From Bacteroidota bacterium (GTDB lineage Bacteria > Bacteroidota > Ignavibacteria > SZUA-365): a stretch of 64,000 bases of DNA. The translations under genes were made by a program, and so were the position numbers. Shown here one piece after another: positions 42,304 to 50,896 of this stretch. The stretch spans positions 1 to 64,000 of the forward strand of contig JAEYUG010000104.1 of the NCBI GenBank assembly GCA_023432805.1, written 5' to 3'. The stretch's first letter is position 1, and each line of letters begins with the position of its first letter. A model generated the notes under the pieces. The model saw only the letters and a program-made list of their open reading frames with translations, had not been told where the DNA came from and made no database searches.

Positions 42304-42341
42304 AAATGCCCCGATCGATGTTGCATGCGATCGGGGCATTT
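42304..42341. terminator. Bidirectional rho-independent terminator
   Basis: AAATGCCCCGATCG (42304-42317) and CGATCGGGGCATTT (42328-42341) form a 14-bp perfect stem around a 10-nt loop. T runs are available on both strands, and the genes on either side converge. Confidence 0.93.
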
Positions 42342-42375
42342 TCCATTCTGGAGGTACGGGTGCCGCATCGCGGCA

Positions 42376-43005
42376 TCACAGCAGGGAGTGTTCAATCGCA
42401 TAGGTGGTCAGATCCGCATTCGAGCGCAAGTGCAGCTTCGTCAGCAGGCGGGTTCGATAGGTACTGACGGTCTTGAGACTGATGGACATCTGTGCCGCCA
42501 GTTCTGTGACCGAGAATCCCGCTGCCAGACCGATCAGGACCTGGAATTCACGATCCGACAGCGACGCATGAAGCGGCTGATCGGAGGCGCGCGCATGGTC
42601 GTCGAGAATCAGATCTGCGAGCGTCGGAGAGAGGTAGCGACGACCCCCGACCACACGACGGATCGCAAGCACGAGTTCATCGGCGGAACTGGACTTCGGC
42701 ACATAGCCGCGTGCGCCGGCGTGCAGGGCGCGAAGCGCATAATGCTCTTCAGGGTGCAGACTCAGAACCAGAATGGGCAGCGTCGGGAACTCGGCGTGCA
42801 TGTCCTTGACAAGATCGAGTCCGGGGCGACCTGGCATCGATAAATCCATGATGACAATATCAGGTGCACATGCGCGTACGCTCTCGACGAGGTCTGCGCC
42901 ATTGGATGCCTCCGCTGCGACGCACATGTCGGACTGGTCTTCGATCAAACGACGAAGGCCCTGTCGTACGATCGCATGGTCATCCGCGATCAGAACACGC
43001 GTCAC
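42376..43005 (-). CDS. NarL/FixJ-family response regulator
   Basis: 209 residues, starting at a GTG whose GTGA overlaps the stop of the receiver gene upstream; earlier Met codons lie inside that gene. The receiver has LIADDHAIVRQGL, Asp in IVIMDLSMPGRPG and Lys in YVPKSSS. The LuxR-type helix-turn-helix is seen in LSDREFQVLIGLAAGFS and SLKTVSTYRTRLLTKL. It controls transcription when phosphorylated. Its coupling to a stand-alone receiver suggests a joint input from one of the nearby hybrid kinases. Confidence 0.95.
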   Translation of the reverse strand: MTRVLIADDHAIVRQGLRRLIEDQSDMCVAAEASNGADLVESVRACAPDIVIMDLSMPGRPGLDLVKDMHAEFPTLPILVLSLHPEEHYALRALHAGARGYVPKSSSADELVLAIRRVVGGRRYLSPTLADLILDDHARASDQPLHASLSDREFQVLIGLAAGFSVTELAAQMSISLKTVSTYRTRLLTKLHLRSNADLTTYAIEHSLL

Positions 43006-43415
43006 GCTGACGCGGGTCGCACAAGTTCCTGAATTTTTAGAAGGAGATCCCTGCGATTGAACGGCTTGGAAAAGTAGGCATTGCATCCTGCGGTCAGCGC
43101 GTTTTCCCGGTCACGATCGTAGGCATGCGCGGTGAGCGCGATGATGGGGATCTGCTGCCACAGTTCAGACGCACGCAGGGCACGGGTGAGCTGGATGCCA
43201 TCTTCATCACCCTTGATCGACAGGTCCATCAGGATGATCTCGATCGCACTGTCCGCAAGTGTCGTTCGCACTTCGTCGGCACTGACAGCCGTGTAGATGA
43301 GAAAATTCTTCCCAAGCGCCATTTTCATGAAGTCCTGTGTCGGGAGATCATCTTCCACCAACAACAGGGAAATACGCTCATCCAATGTGCGTTGTTCTGT
43401 GTGTTCCGAAGTCAT
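43002..43415 (-). CDS. Stand-alone receiver-domain protein
   Basis: 137 residues from the ATG with GAGGAGA just upstream. Receiver residues: LLVEDDLPT, phospho-Asp in IILMDLSIKGDEDG, Thr in IALTAHAYD and Lys in YFSKPFN, so all switch residues are present. The sequence resembles the C-terminal receivers of hybrid kinases (KGDEDGIQLTRALR). There is no output domain. It is translationally coupled to the NarL-type regulator gene (GTGA overlap), and may relay phosphate from the hybrid kinase encoded at 44094-46007. Confidence 0.92.
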   Translation of the reverse strand: MTSEHTEQRTLDERISLLLVEDDLPTQDFMKMALGKNFLIYTAVSADEVRTTLADSAIEIILMDLSIKGDEDGIQLTRALRASELWQQIPIIALTAHAYDRDRENALTAGCNAYFSKPFNRRDLLLKIQELVRPASA

Positions 43416-43566
43416 TGCGTCTCCTCGATGCCGATTGACACGCTGAGCTAGAGTCGATCTCACCGCCGTGTTGCACATGGAGCATCATTTCCACGAGGCT
43501 CATATCGAACAATGTTTCAGCCGTATGGTCGAATATACGGTACGGAGATGACTTCTGGAAAAGCGG

Positions 43567-44001
43567 TCAGGCTGCTGCCGCTCCCGGAAGGAGTTCATCA
43601 CTGGCGCTCTCGCGGGCACGCTGCTCTGCGCGATGCTCTGCAATGCGAGTTAGTTCTTCCGGGATCCGATGAAACTCCGAACTCTTGTCGAAGAAAAAGT
43701 CGGCACCGGCGGCTTTGCACAACTCGCTGTACTGCGCGTACGGGTAGTTGGTGAACATCATGATGAGTATGCGCGGGAAGTCGCGCTTGATGCGTTGCAA
43801 TGCGTCGATGCCGCTGCCGCCCGGCATGCGGATGTCGAGCAGGACAACATCGGGGCGGAGACTGCGGATCTTGTCGTAGGCATCGGCTGCCGTCTGTGCG
43901 AAGCCGATGACATTGGCAGCATCCACGTCGGCAAGAAGCGTGAGCAGACGGCTGCAGACGATGGCCGAATCATCGGCGATGAAAATTCTGAGTGGTTCCA
44001 T
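43567..44001 (-). CDS. Stand-alone receiver-domain protein
   Basis: 144 residues from the ATG giving MEPLRIFIADDSAIV. Receiver residues: ADDSA, Asp in VVLLDIRMPGGSG, Thr in IMMFTNYPY and Lys in FFFDKSSEF. The C-terminal helix ends in an Ala-rich tail (ELLPGAAAA) with no output domain; similar one-domain proteins related to NarL receivers are common in Bacteroidota. It lies 92 bp downstream of the hybrid kinase gene and 151 bp upstream of the next receiver gene, all on one strand. Confidence 0.9.
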   Translation of the reverse strand: MEPLRIFIADDSAIVCSRLLTLLADVDAANVIGFAQTAADAYDKIRSLRPDVVLLDIRMPGGSGIDALQRIKRDFPRILIMMFTNYPYAQYSELCKAAGADFFFDKSSEFHRIPEELTRIAEHRAEQRARESASDELLPGAAAA

Positions 44002-44093
44002 ACCCGCAAACTCGCACATTTCGCAGCGGCATGGTGTCGGAGCAGCGCGGGTTGTTGTGTCGGAGGAGTGGGGAAGTGGGTGTAAGCGGCGTC

Positions 44094-46007
44094 CTACGTG
44101 TGCGATGTGCGTGCGACGCGGAGCACGAGATCAATGAAGGGGGAAATGCGGAAGGGACGGCTGACGAATGCATCGATGCCAGCCATGATTGCCGGCTGGC
44201 GCTCGGTGTCGTCGCTGCGGGTCGAGAGTCCAATCAGGGGGAGCGCGCTCCAGCGGTCTGCGGCACGGAGCGTCCGCGCAAAATGCAGCCCCGCATCACC
44301 ACCAAAGCCCGTGTTGATGATCACACAGTCGATGCGTGAATTGTGCAGGATGCGCCGTGCCTCCTCGATCGTGTCGGCACTGTACACGTTGCAGGTTCCC
44401 GAAAGGATGACACGAATGAATTGCTGTGTTGCCGCGTCATCGTCGACGATCAGTACATGCACCACCGAACCGCCCGGCGCCTGCCGCAGCAGCGGGGCGA
44501 GGGAGCGATCGATGCCTCCCTCTGTGTGCGAAGGCACCGAACCAGGAGTAGGGAAACGGATGGTGAACGTCGATCCGGCCCCCTTTTCACTTGCAACCGT
44601 GATCGTGCCGCCACAGGACTCGATGAACTTCGACGTCAACGCCAGGCCGAGGCCGGTTCCTTCATATGGACGGCCGTATCCGCCCTTTTCCTGCGAGAAC
44701 TCGTCGAAGATGAACGGAAGATACTCGCTGCTGATTCCGATCCCGGTATCGCGCACCTCGACCTCGACATGCTCGGCGTCGCTGCGCACGGTCACATCGA
44801 TCCGACCAGTCTCGGTGTACTTGATCGCATTCTCGATCACATTCGTCAGTGCATGCGTCACTGCATACATGTCTCCGCGAATCACGATCTCACCGCTCTC
44901 GTCATGCACTGAGAGGATGAGTCCGCGTGCCCGCGCCAGCACATCGAGCGAGCGCGTGACCTCCTCGACCACGCGCGACATGTGCACATCCTCGAACAGC
45001 AGGGGGAAGTCGCTGATGTGGAAGCGCGAGATGTCGATGATCTTCTGAATCGTGTCGAGCAGACGTTTCCCGCTCTGACCGATCGAGGCGAAGAAATTGC
45101 TGAACTCGTCGTGAATGTCCTTCGGGATATGCTCCTCGATCAGATCCGCACACCCGAGCACGATGTTGACGGGGGTGCGAATCTCATGGCTCATGTTGGC
45201 GAGGAACTCGCTCTTGAGACGGTTGGCACGTTCCGCTTCACGCTGGGCACGCAGCAGCGCCTCCTGCTGCTGCTTCCGCTCGGTGATGTCGCTGCACACA
45301 CCGAGCATTGCGATCGGGGTGCCGATTCCGTCCCGTACCGTCGTGGTCGACAGAAAAATCGGGAACTCCGTTCCGTCCTTGCGCAGATTGAGCAGCTCGC
45401 CCTGCCAGCCTGATCGCAGCGTGGCGGGGTAGATGTCCTGCACGATCGACGTCGAATTGTCGGGTGAGCGCACGATGGAGATGTTCCGGCCGTCGAGTTC
45501 ACTGGCCTCATATCCGTACATCTCGCAGAATGCGTCGTTGGCGAAAAGAATGTTGTCTCGCATGTCGGTGACGCAGACTCCTTCGCGCACACTGCGCAGC
45601 GCGTGTGCGAGCAGGTGCAGGGTGCGTTCGACCGACAAGCGCGCACCGGTGGGACCTGCAGCAGCGAGTACCGCGCGGAGTTCTCGCATGGTCACGGGCT
45701 CGAAGATGAGTCCGTGCGGAGCCATCTCCGACAGCAGCACTTCGTCGGGATCGGATGCGGCCGCGATCACCAGCACATAGGGATGCGGGCGCGCGGCGAG
45801 GGCTTCGGCCACATACCAGGCGGCATCGCTTCGCGAATGTGGCATCGGAAGCAGCACCGGCACACCTTCGGGCAGTTCGATCGACGACGTCAACGTGTCG
45901 ATCGAGACGACGGTTTCGATCGTGCCCAGACGTGCGAGCTCGGAGCGAACAGATTCGAGACCTGTCGCGGCTTCCCCGACGAGCAACACACGCTTCGGTT
46001 CGGACAT
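44094..46007 (-). CDS. Hybrid histidine kinase with degenerate receivers at both ends
   Basis: 637 residues. Residues 1-125 look like a receiver fold (RVLLVGEAATG, YVLVIAAASDPDEV) but lack the acidic pocket and phospho-Asp. A PAS domain follows (SVREGVCVTDMRDNILFAN, closing DITERKQQQE), then DHp with FLANMSHEIRTPVNIVL (His near 274) and an ATPase domain (NVIENAIKYTETG, RDTGIGISSE, GTGLGLALTSK). The C-terminal receiver has LIVDDDAATQ and a Ser/Arg switch region, but the phospho-acceptor position reads VIINTGFGG, Asn instead of Asp. Both receivers therefore probably serve binding rather than phosphotransfer. The three regulator genes downstream are likely partners. Confidence 0.9.
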   Translation of the reverse strand: MSEPKRVLLVGEAATGLESVRSELARLGTIETVVSIDTLTSSIELPEGVPVLLPMPHSRSDAAWYVAEALAARPHPYVLVIAAASDPDEVLLSEMAPHGLIFEPVTMRELRAVLAAAGPTGARLSVERTLHLLAHALRSVREGVCVTDMRDNILFANDAFCEMYGYEASELDGRNISIVRSPDNSTSIVQDIYPATLRSGWQGELLNLRKDGTEFPIFLSTTTVRDGIGTPIAMLGVCSDITERKQQQEALLRAQREAERANRLKSEFLANMSHEIRTPVNIVLGCADLIEEHIPKDIHDEFSNFFASIGQSGKRLLDTIQKIIDISRFHISDFPLLFEDVHMSRVVEEVTRSLDVLARARGLILSVHDESGEIVIRGDMYAVTHALTNVIENAIKYTETGRIDVTVRSDAEHVEVEVRDTGIGISSEYLPFIFDEFSQEKGGYGRPYEGTGLGLALTSKFIESCGGTITVASEKGAGSTFTIRFPTPGSVPSHTEGGIDRSLAPLLRQAPGGSVVHVLIVDDDAATQQFIRVILSGTCNVYSADTIEEARRILHNSRIDCVIINTGFGGDAGLHFARTLRAADRWSALPLIGLSTRSDDTERQPAIMAGIDAFVSRPFRISPFIDLVLRVARTSHT

Positions 46008-46016
46008 GTGTTCAGA

Positions 46017-47405
46017 TCACCGTTTGATCTGCGAAACGAAATCGTCGACTTCCTGCAAACCGCCCTGGAAGATGAGGTATCCGTTGTACGGCTCCCGGTC
46101 GGTGATCTCGCCATTGATGGGGGTGAGCATGATCTCCTTGACGCGGGCGGGATCGTCGGTCTGTCCGAGTGCCCATCCCAGTTTCATGTATGCCGTCTCA
46201 GGCAGCATGTTCGCCGCGGGAATCACGCCGAGTTCCATCATGTCCCGACCAGTATCATAGACGTACATCTGCACGTAGCCCCACAGGGTCTGCACCGTCA
46301 TGTACACACAGACCCCCGCATCCTGCGCGCGTTTGAGCGCCGGATACAGCGGCTTGTTGACGTGACCGAGACCCGTTCCTGCAATGACGATGCCCTTGTA
46401 GCCGGCATCGATCATCGAGTCGATCATGTCGGGCTTCATGTTCGGATAGTAATAGACGATACCCACCCGGTCGTCGAACACCGGTGTGATCAGCACGTCG
46501 CGGTCGTTGCGACGCCGCGTATAATCCTCGCGCAGATATTCGAACCCGTCGTTCGAGACCTTTGCCAGCGGAATGTCGCCAATGGTACGGAAGGTCGAAC
46601 GGTAGCTCGAATGCATCTTGCGCACGCGCGTGCCTCGATGCAGCAGATCGTACTGGTCGCTGGTGGGACCGAACATACAGACCATCACCTCTGCGATGTC
46701 ACACTCGGCGGCACTCTTGACACTGTGCATGAGATTGATCGCGGCGTCGGACGAGGGACGATCGCTCGAGCGCTGCGACCCCACCATGACAATCGGCACC
46801 GGGGTGTTCTGCACCATGAAGCTCAGCACGGCCGATGTGTGGTGCATCGTATCCGTTCCATGTCCGATCACGATGCCGCGCACGCCCTTCTGAATTTCCT
46901 CGCCGATCGTCTCGGCCAGACGGATGTACTGTTCGGGTCCCATGTTCTCGCTGAACACCCCGAAAAGCTTTTCGGTCTCGAGATTGCAGATGTCGGCCAG
47001 TTCCGGCACCGAGCCATACAGCTCGCCGGGTGTGAACGCCGGGATCACCGCACCTGTCCGATAATCCAGACGGCTTGCGATCGTACCGCCCGTGCCGAGC
47101 AGTTTCACGCGCGGTTTCTTCGGGTCGTAGGGGAAGGCCTTCTCCGGAATCTTGTAGATCGCCTCCTTGAATCCGTGTTCGATCGCGCCCGTGATGCGGT
47201 CGGCGCGCAGGCCGATGTTGTAGCCCGTCGCCATCTTCATCACGATATGGTCGCCATCGGCGGTTTCCGACCGGGGCAGGATGATACCCGCGAAGGTGTC
47301 CTGATCCGTCGTGATTTCCGCATCACTCCAGACACGCACACCGAACTTCTTGAGCGCTTCGAGCGCCTTCCCCTTGTAGCCCTTGTAGGTTTCGGCGTCG
47401 CTCAT
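46017..47405 (-). CDS. gatD: Glu-tRNA(Gln) amidotransferase subunit D (archaeal-type)
   Basis: 462 residues. An N-terminal beta-barrel tudor-like part (ADGDHIVMKMATGYNIGLRAD) is followed by an L-asparaginase-like domain: LGTGGTIASRLDYRTGAVIP with the catalytic Thr, GHGTDTMHHTSAVL with the second Thr-Asp pair, and SQRSSDRPSSDAAINL. These are the GatD hallmarks that separate it from ordinary asparaginases. It releases ammonia from glutamine for GatE to convert Glu-tRNA(Gln) to Gln-tRNA(Gln). Its start overlaps the gatE stop (ATGA). GatDE is generally described as archaea-specific, so its presence beside clearly bacterial genes is notable. Confidence 0.95.
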   Translation of the reverse strand: MSDAETYKGYKGKALEALKKFGVRVWSDAEITTDQDTFAGIILPRSETADGDHIVMKMATGYNIGLRADRITGAIEHGFKEAIYKIPEKAFPYDPKKPRVKLLGTGGTIASRLDYRTGAVIPAFTPGELYGSVPELADICNLETEKLFGVFSENMGPEQYIRLAETIGEEIQKGVRGIVIGHGTDTMHHTSAVLSFMVQNTPVPIVMVGSQRSSDRPSSDAAINLMHSVKSAAECDIAEVMVCMFGPTSDQYDLLHRGTRVRKMHSSYRSTFRTIGDIPLAKVSNDGFEYLREDYTRRRNDRDVLITPVFDDRVGIVYYYPNMKPDMIDSMIDAGYKGIVIAGTGLGHVNKPLYPALKRAQDAGVCVYMTVQTLWGYVQMYVYDTGRDMMELGVIPAANMLPETAYMKLGWALGQTDDPARVKEIMLTPINGEITDREPYNGYLIFQGGLQEVDDFVSQIKR

Positions 47406-49324
47406 CGTGCATCCTCCTGAAAGTGTGTTGCCACGGCGTCGGCGACGACGCGACCTGCGATGCGGCCGCGCACGCAGTCCATCACCGCGTCCAATGTCAG
47501 TGTCGGAATGTTCTTCGCATCGTACACGTCATGCTCGCTGATGTCGGATGCCACGTCGGCGATGATCGGTGCGAGGTCCGAGACCGAAAGAACCGGGGGA
47601 AGCGTCTCCAGCGAGAATTCGTCGGCCAGCGAGGCCCGCAGCACCGGCAGCACGCCATCCATCGTCAGGCGGCCGTCGCGCACGGCTTCGAGAATGCTGC
47701 GCAGGCGATCGGGACGGAACTGCTCCCATCGCGCGCCCTCGCGGCGCAGACGCCGCACATGGCGATGCAGGATCACCGCAGCGTGCATCACGCTGAAGCC
47801 GAGTGCATCGACGGCAACGTCGAAGAGCGGAGCGAGGGGACTGATCGACAGCTGCTCGATCGCATCCTTCGGAACACCGGTGTCGAGGTAGCGGCGCTTG
47901 CGCGTCCAGTACTGCACGGGCAGACGTTCGCGGATGCGCGCCGTGCGTTCGTCGGTGATGCGGATCGGCGGAAGATCGGTGTCGGGGTACATGCGCTGGG
48001 GACCCGGGAGAATCCGTTCGAAGCCCGTCGTGCCGTCGCGCAGCGCCTGCCGTGTTTCGGAGGGGATGCCGATGGTCGCCTCCTTCGCACGGATGATGAT
48101 CTCCTTGACGGCAGTGTCGGTGTCGCGCTGGTCGCCCCAGACGATCACGACCGCGTCGTCGTGCGTCGCGCCGACCGCCTTGCGTACCTCGGTCCACTCC
48201 GCGCCCGAGATCGTATCGCCAGGATTGTCGGAATGGATGATGTTCGGCAGCACGGTCAGACAGGCGATCACGCGCACGCGATCGGAAATCTCGCGGGCGA
48301 AGGTCGTGTTCTCCTGTGTCTCCCAGCGGAGCATGCCTGCCCAGCCGGTCAGGCGCACCGCCTGCGCAATGAATCCCTGCTGCATGGCCATGGCCAGCGG
48401 CGTGAAGCGCGAGCGCTTGATGATGCGCGTCACATCCTTGCTCGTGGCGGTGAACGAATCCGTCGTGATGCCACGTTCGGCGAGTGCCGAACGCATGCGC
48501 AGCAGATTCCACTGCCGGCGCGATTCATTGTAGGTGAGCAGCGGCATGAGGCCGATGCGCGGCACGCCCTTGATCTCGATGCGCGTGCCACCACGGACGC
48601 TTACGTTCGTGTCGGCACGCGTGGCGCCGATGCCGCGTCGCACGCGCCCGGTCGTGCGCATCATCTTGCGCAGCAGCTGTCCGATTTCCGCGACCTCCTG
48701 CGGCGTGCGCATGTCGGGACCCGTGACCAGCTCGATGAGCGGCATGCCGAGGCGATCCGCCAGATAGGTGCGACGATGTCCGATGTCGGACACTTCGCGG
48801 CAGGAATCCTCCTCCAGACCGAGTTGGATGATTTCGACCGACCTATCCTTGAACGGCACCGAGCCATGCACACCGAGAATGGTCGTACGCTGGAAGCCGG
48901 TGGGGATCGAACCGTCGAGGTACTGCTTGCGCGCGATGTGCACCTCGTCGACGAGTGCCAGGTCGGCGAGCATCGAAATCTCGAGTCCGATATCGACCGC
49001 CTCGTCATCGATCATGAAGGGCGGCGTGTCATCCATCTCGTAGGTGCAGACCGTGTTGCGGTTGATCCGGTAGATGATCTCCTTCTTCGTCTTGAACTCC
49101 ATGAGCGCCGTGCCATCATACTCGCCGAGTTCGGAGAGCGTGGGGCGCATATGGCGCAGGATTTCCGCGTGATACTCGGTGCTGTAATGTCCGGCCGGAC
49201 AGCGGCAGAACAATTTGCGTTTGGTCAGCAACTGCTGATGCACTTCGAGGCCCGACATGAATCCGACGTGCGCATAGTCGTCGGCCGTCATGTCTTCGAA
49301 AGGCTTGTAGATGAAATCTTCCAT
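47402..49324 (-). CDS. gatE: Glu-tRNA(Gln) amidotransferase subunit E (archaeal-type)
   Basis: 640 residues from the ATG giving MEDFIYKPFEDM. The GatB/E catalytic cradle is clear: VGFMSGLEVHQQL, LFCRCP, YEMDDTPPF, YLDGSIPTGFQRT, LGLEEDSCRE, LIELVTGPDMRTP, TRADTNVSVRGG and EIKGVPR. The insertion that separates GatE from GatB is present at about 380-500, an AspRS-like GAD domain (ENTTFAREISDRVRV, DTAVKEIIIRAKEA), then TTGFERILPGPQRMYPDTD. A YqeY-like tail domain follows. It kinates and transamidates Glu-tRNA(Gln). No clear ribosome site is visible. Confidence 0.96.
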   Translation of the reverse strand: MEDFIYKPFEDMTADDYAHVGFMSGLEVHQQLLTKRKLFCRCPAGHYSTEYHAEILRHMRPTLSELGEYDGTALMEFKTKKEIIYRINRNTVCTYEMDDTPPFMIDDEAVDIGLEISMLADLALVDEVHIARKQYLDGSIPTGFQRTTILGVHGSVPFKDRSVEIIQLGLEEDSCREVSDIGHRRTYLADRLGMPLIELVTGPDMRTPQEVAEIGQLLRKMMRTTGRVRRGIGATRADTNVSVRGGTRIEIKGVPRIGLMPLLTYNESRRQWNLLRMRSALAERGITTDSFTATSKDVTRIIKRSRFTPLAMAMQQGFIAQAVRLTGWAGMLRWETQENTTFAREISDRVRVIACLTVLPNIIHSDNPGDTISGAEWTEVRKAVGATHDDAVVIVWGDQRDTDTAVKEIIIRAKEATIGIPSETRQALRDGTTGFERILPGPQRMYPDTDLPPIRITDERTARIRERLPVQYWTRKRRYLDTGVPKDAIEQLSISPLAPLFDVAVDALGFSVMHAAVILHRHVRRLRREGARWEQFRPDRLRSILEAVRDGRLTMDGVLPVLRASLADEFSLETLPPVLSVSDLAPIIADVASDISEHDVYDAKNIPTLTLDAVMDCVRGRIAGRVVADAVATHFQEDAR

Positions 49325-49329
49325 GGGGA

Positions 49330-49371
49330 GGTTGTGACTCGGTCTTGAGGTTGTGACTCGGTCTTGAGGTG
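49330..49371. repeat. 19-bp tandem repeat upstream of gatE
   Basis: GGTTGTGACTCGGTCTTGA occurs at 49330-49348 and 49349-49367, with the first bases of a third copy. It lies 5 bp before the gatE start in the 425-bp gap to the next gene. The rest of that gap holds T- and A-rich runs near 49510 and 49550, probably promoter sequence, and no coding frame. Confidence 0.75.
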
Positions 49372-49749
49372 TGCCACGGTATTCGTGAGGGTCCGGTCCC
49401 GTCCGGTAAAAGGGAAGGGTCCCCAAATTTAGGACGAGGATGTCGTCAGTCAAAATCCTGATCGTGATCGTGCGGCCCGGAGGCTTCCCGATGCGTGGTC
49501 CGGCGGACAGTTCTTTTTTTTACGGGGGCACTGATTTCCGTTGCATTTCGAAAAAAAATCCCAGATCATTGCCTGTTACCACACGGCACTTTCGCTGCGC
49601 AGGCACCGCGCATCAGATAACGTGGATTCCACGTTGATGCAGCGGCACTGCGATGAGATCACAGGCCCGGTCGAAGACAGCGACCGGGTGGCGAGTGACC
49701 ATGCAGCAGGAGCCGGATTCGCACAGTATCGCAGGTCTTCAGGAGAGAT

Positions 49750-49977
49750 ATGGCGAAGCAGACAAAATCCTCGAATAAATACTACCTCAAGAATCGCGAC
49801 AAGATTCTCGCCCGTCTCAACAATGCCTACCGCTCGGATCCCGAGTTTCGCGAACAGGTGCTCGAGCGCTCGAAGCGGCGGTATCATGAGGATGAGGCGT
49901 ACCGGCTGGCAACCATCGAACGCGCCAAGCAGCGGTATCAGGAGCGCAAGCATCGTGATGCCGGGAAGAATCCCTAG
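49750..49977 (+). CDS. Small basic protein of unknown function
   Basis: 75 residues with AGGAGA 5-6 nt before the ATG. Very rich in Lys, Arg, Tyr and Glu, with a short repeated pattern (KYYLKNRDKILARLNNAYRSD, RSKRRYHEDEAYRLATIERAKQRYQ), which predicts a long charged helix or nucleic-acid binding. Similar Y/K/R-repeat small proteins occur as uncharacterised genes in many bacteria. It is monocistronic and ends in a hairpin. Confidence 0.75.
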   Translation: MAKQTKSSNKYYLKNRDKILARLNNAYRSDPEFREQVLERSKRRYHEDEAYRLATIERAKQRYQERKHRDAGKNP

Positions 49978-49990
49978 GCATGCGGCGCTG

Positions 49991-50012
49991 AGGGACGGGT
50001 GCCTCCGTCCCT
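49991..50012. terminator. Hairpin terminator between convergent genes
   Basis: AGGGACGG (49991-49998) pairs with CCGTCCCT (50005-50012) over a 6-nt loop, between the small basic protein gene and the convergent ABC ATPase gene. The T tract is short on both sides. Confidence 0.6.
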
Positions 50013-50022
50013 TTCGCCGATG

Positions 50023-50748
50023 CTATGCGTAGCGGGCCAGGAAATCGCGTACGACGGTGTCGCTGCTGGCGCGGAGTTCGTCGGGGGTCCCTTGAAAGTA
50101 GACGCGTCCCTCATGCAGCAGCACGACGCGGTGTGCGATGGTATAGACGCTGAACATGTCGTGCGTCACGACGATCGCCGTGACCTTGAGCGTGCGGGTG
50201 ATGCGGTCGATCAACGCGTCGATCTGATTCGACATGACCGGATCCAGCCCCGTCGTCGGTTCATCATACAAGAGATAGTCCGGATTTGTAGCAAGCGCGC
50301 GGGCGAGTCCCACGCGCTTTTTCATTCCCCCCGACAATTCTGATGGCTTCATGTGCTCGATTCCGGGAAGCCCGACCATCGCGAGTTTCTCCGTGACGAT
50401 GCGGTGGATGTCATCTTCGGGCATGCGCGTCGTTTCGGTCAGACCCAGTGCGACGTTTTCCGCGACCGTCATCGAGTCGAAGAGCGCCGCACCCTGAAAC
50501 AGGAAGCCGAAGCGCTGACGTAGATTGTACAGTGCCTTCACGTCGAGCGCGCCCAGGTCGGCGCCATCGATCGTGACCGTGCCCGCGTCGGGACGCAGCA
50601 GGCCGACCACGTGCTTGAGAAGGACGCTCTTGCCACAGCCGCTCTGGCCGATGATGGCGAGGGTTTCGCCCGTCCCGATGTCGAGATCGAGACCGCGTAG
50701 TACATGGGTGCTGCCGAAGGATTTGACGAGTCCGCGTATCGATATCAT
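50023..50748 (-). CDS. mlaF: ABC transporter ATPase, MlaF (Ttg2A) family
   Basis: 241 residues from the ATG giving MISIRGLVKSFG. Walker A GQSGCGKS, Q-loop FLFQGAALFDSMTV, signature LSGGMKKRVGLARAL and Walker B YLLYDEPTTGLDP; the SGGM signature and GAALFDSMTV are typical of MlaF-type ATPases. MlaF powers retrograde phospholipid transport with MlaE and MlaD to keep the outer membrane asymmetric. No mlaE or mlaD is seen nearby, so the ATPase is separated from its permease or they lie outside the window. It is divergent from the helicase gene, with three palindromic repeats between. Confidence 0.88.
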   Translation of the reverse strand: MISIRGLVKSFGSTHVLRGLDLDIGTGETLAIIGQSGCGKSVLLKHVVGLLRPDAGTVTIDGADLGALDVKALYNLRQRFGFLFQGAALFDSMTVAENVALGLTETTRMPEDDIHRIVTEKLAMVGLPGIEHMKPSELSGGMKKRVGLARALATNPDYLLYDEPTTGLDPVMSNQIDALIDRITRTLKVTAIVVTHDMFSVYTIAHRVVLLHEGRVYFQGTPDELRASSDTVVRDFLARYA

Positions 50749-50770
50749 ACCCGCAAGGTACGAAAAAGCA

Positions 50771-50852
50771 GGAGGACGGACGCCCTCGTCCGTCACACGG
50801 GAGGACGGACGCCCTCGTCCGTCATATGGGAGGACGGACGCCCTCGTCCGTC
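50771..50852. repeat. Palindromic tandem repeat, three copies at 29-bp period
   Basis: GGAGGACGGACGCCCTCG with the following TCCGTC occurs at 50771, 50800 and 50829. Each contains the inverted repeat GACGGACG-CCCT-CGTCCGTC. Period and core match the arrays at 1-124 and 55054-55109 (opposite orientation to both). It lies between two divergent genes, so it occupies their promoter region. Confidence 0.9.
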
Positions 50853-50896
50853 CAGCACGTCTTGCTCGCAACGGAACGCGGAGCGAAATTCCCCAC

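Noticed and set aside
47423..49348. Long plus-strand open frame (641 aa) opposite gatE
   Set aside because: Antisense shadow of a well-conserved gene; no recognisable domain and no ribosome site.
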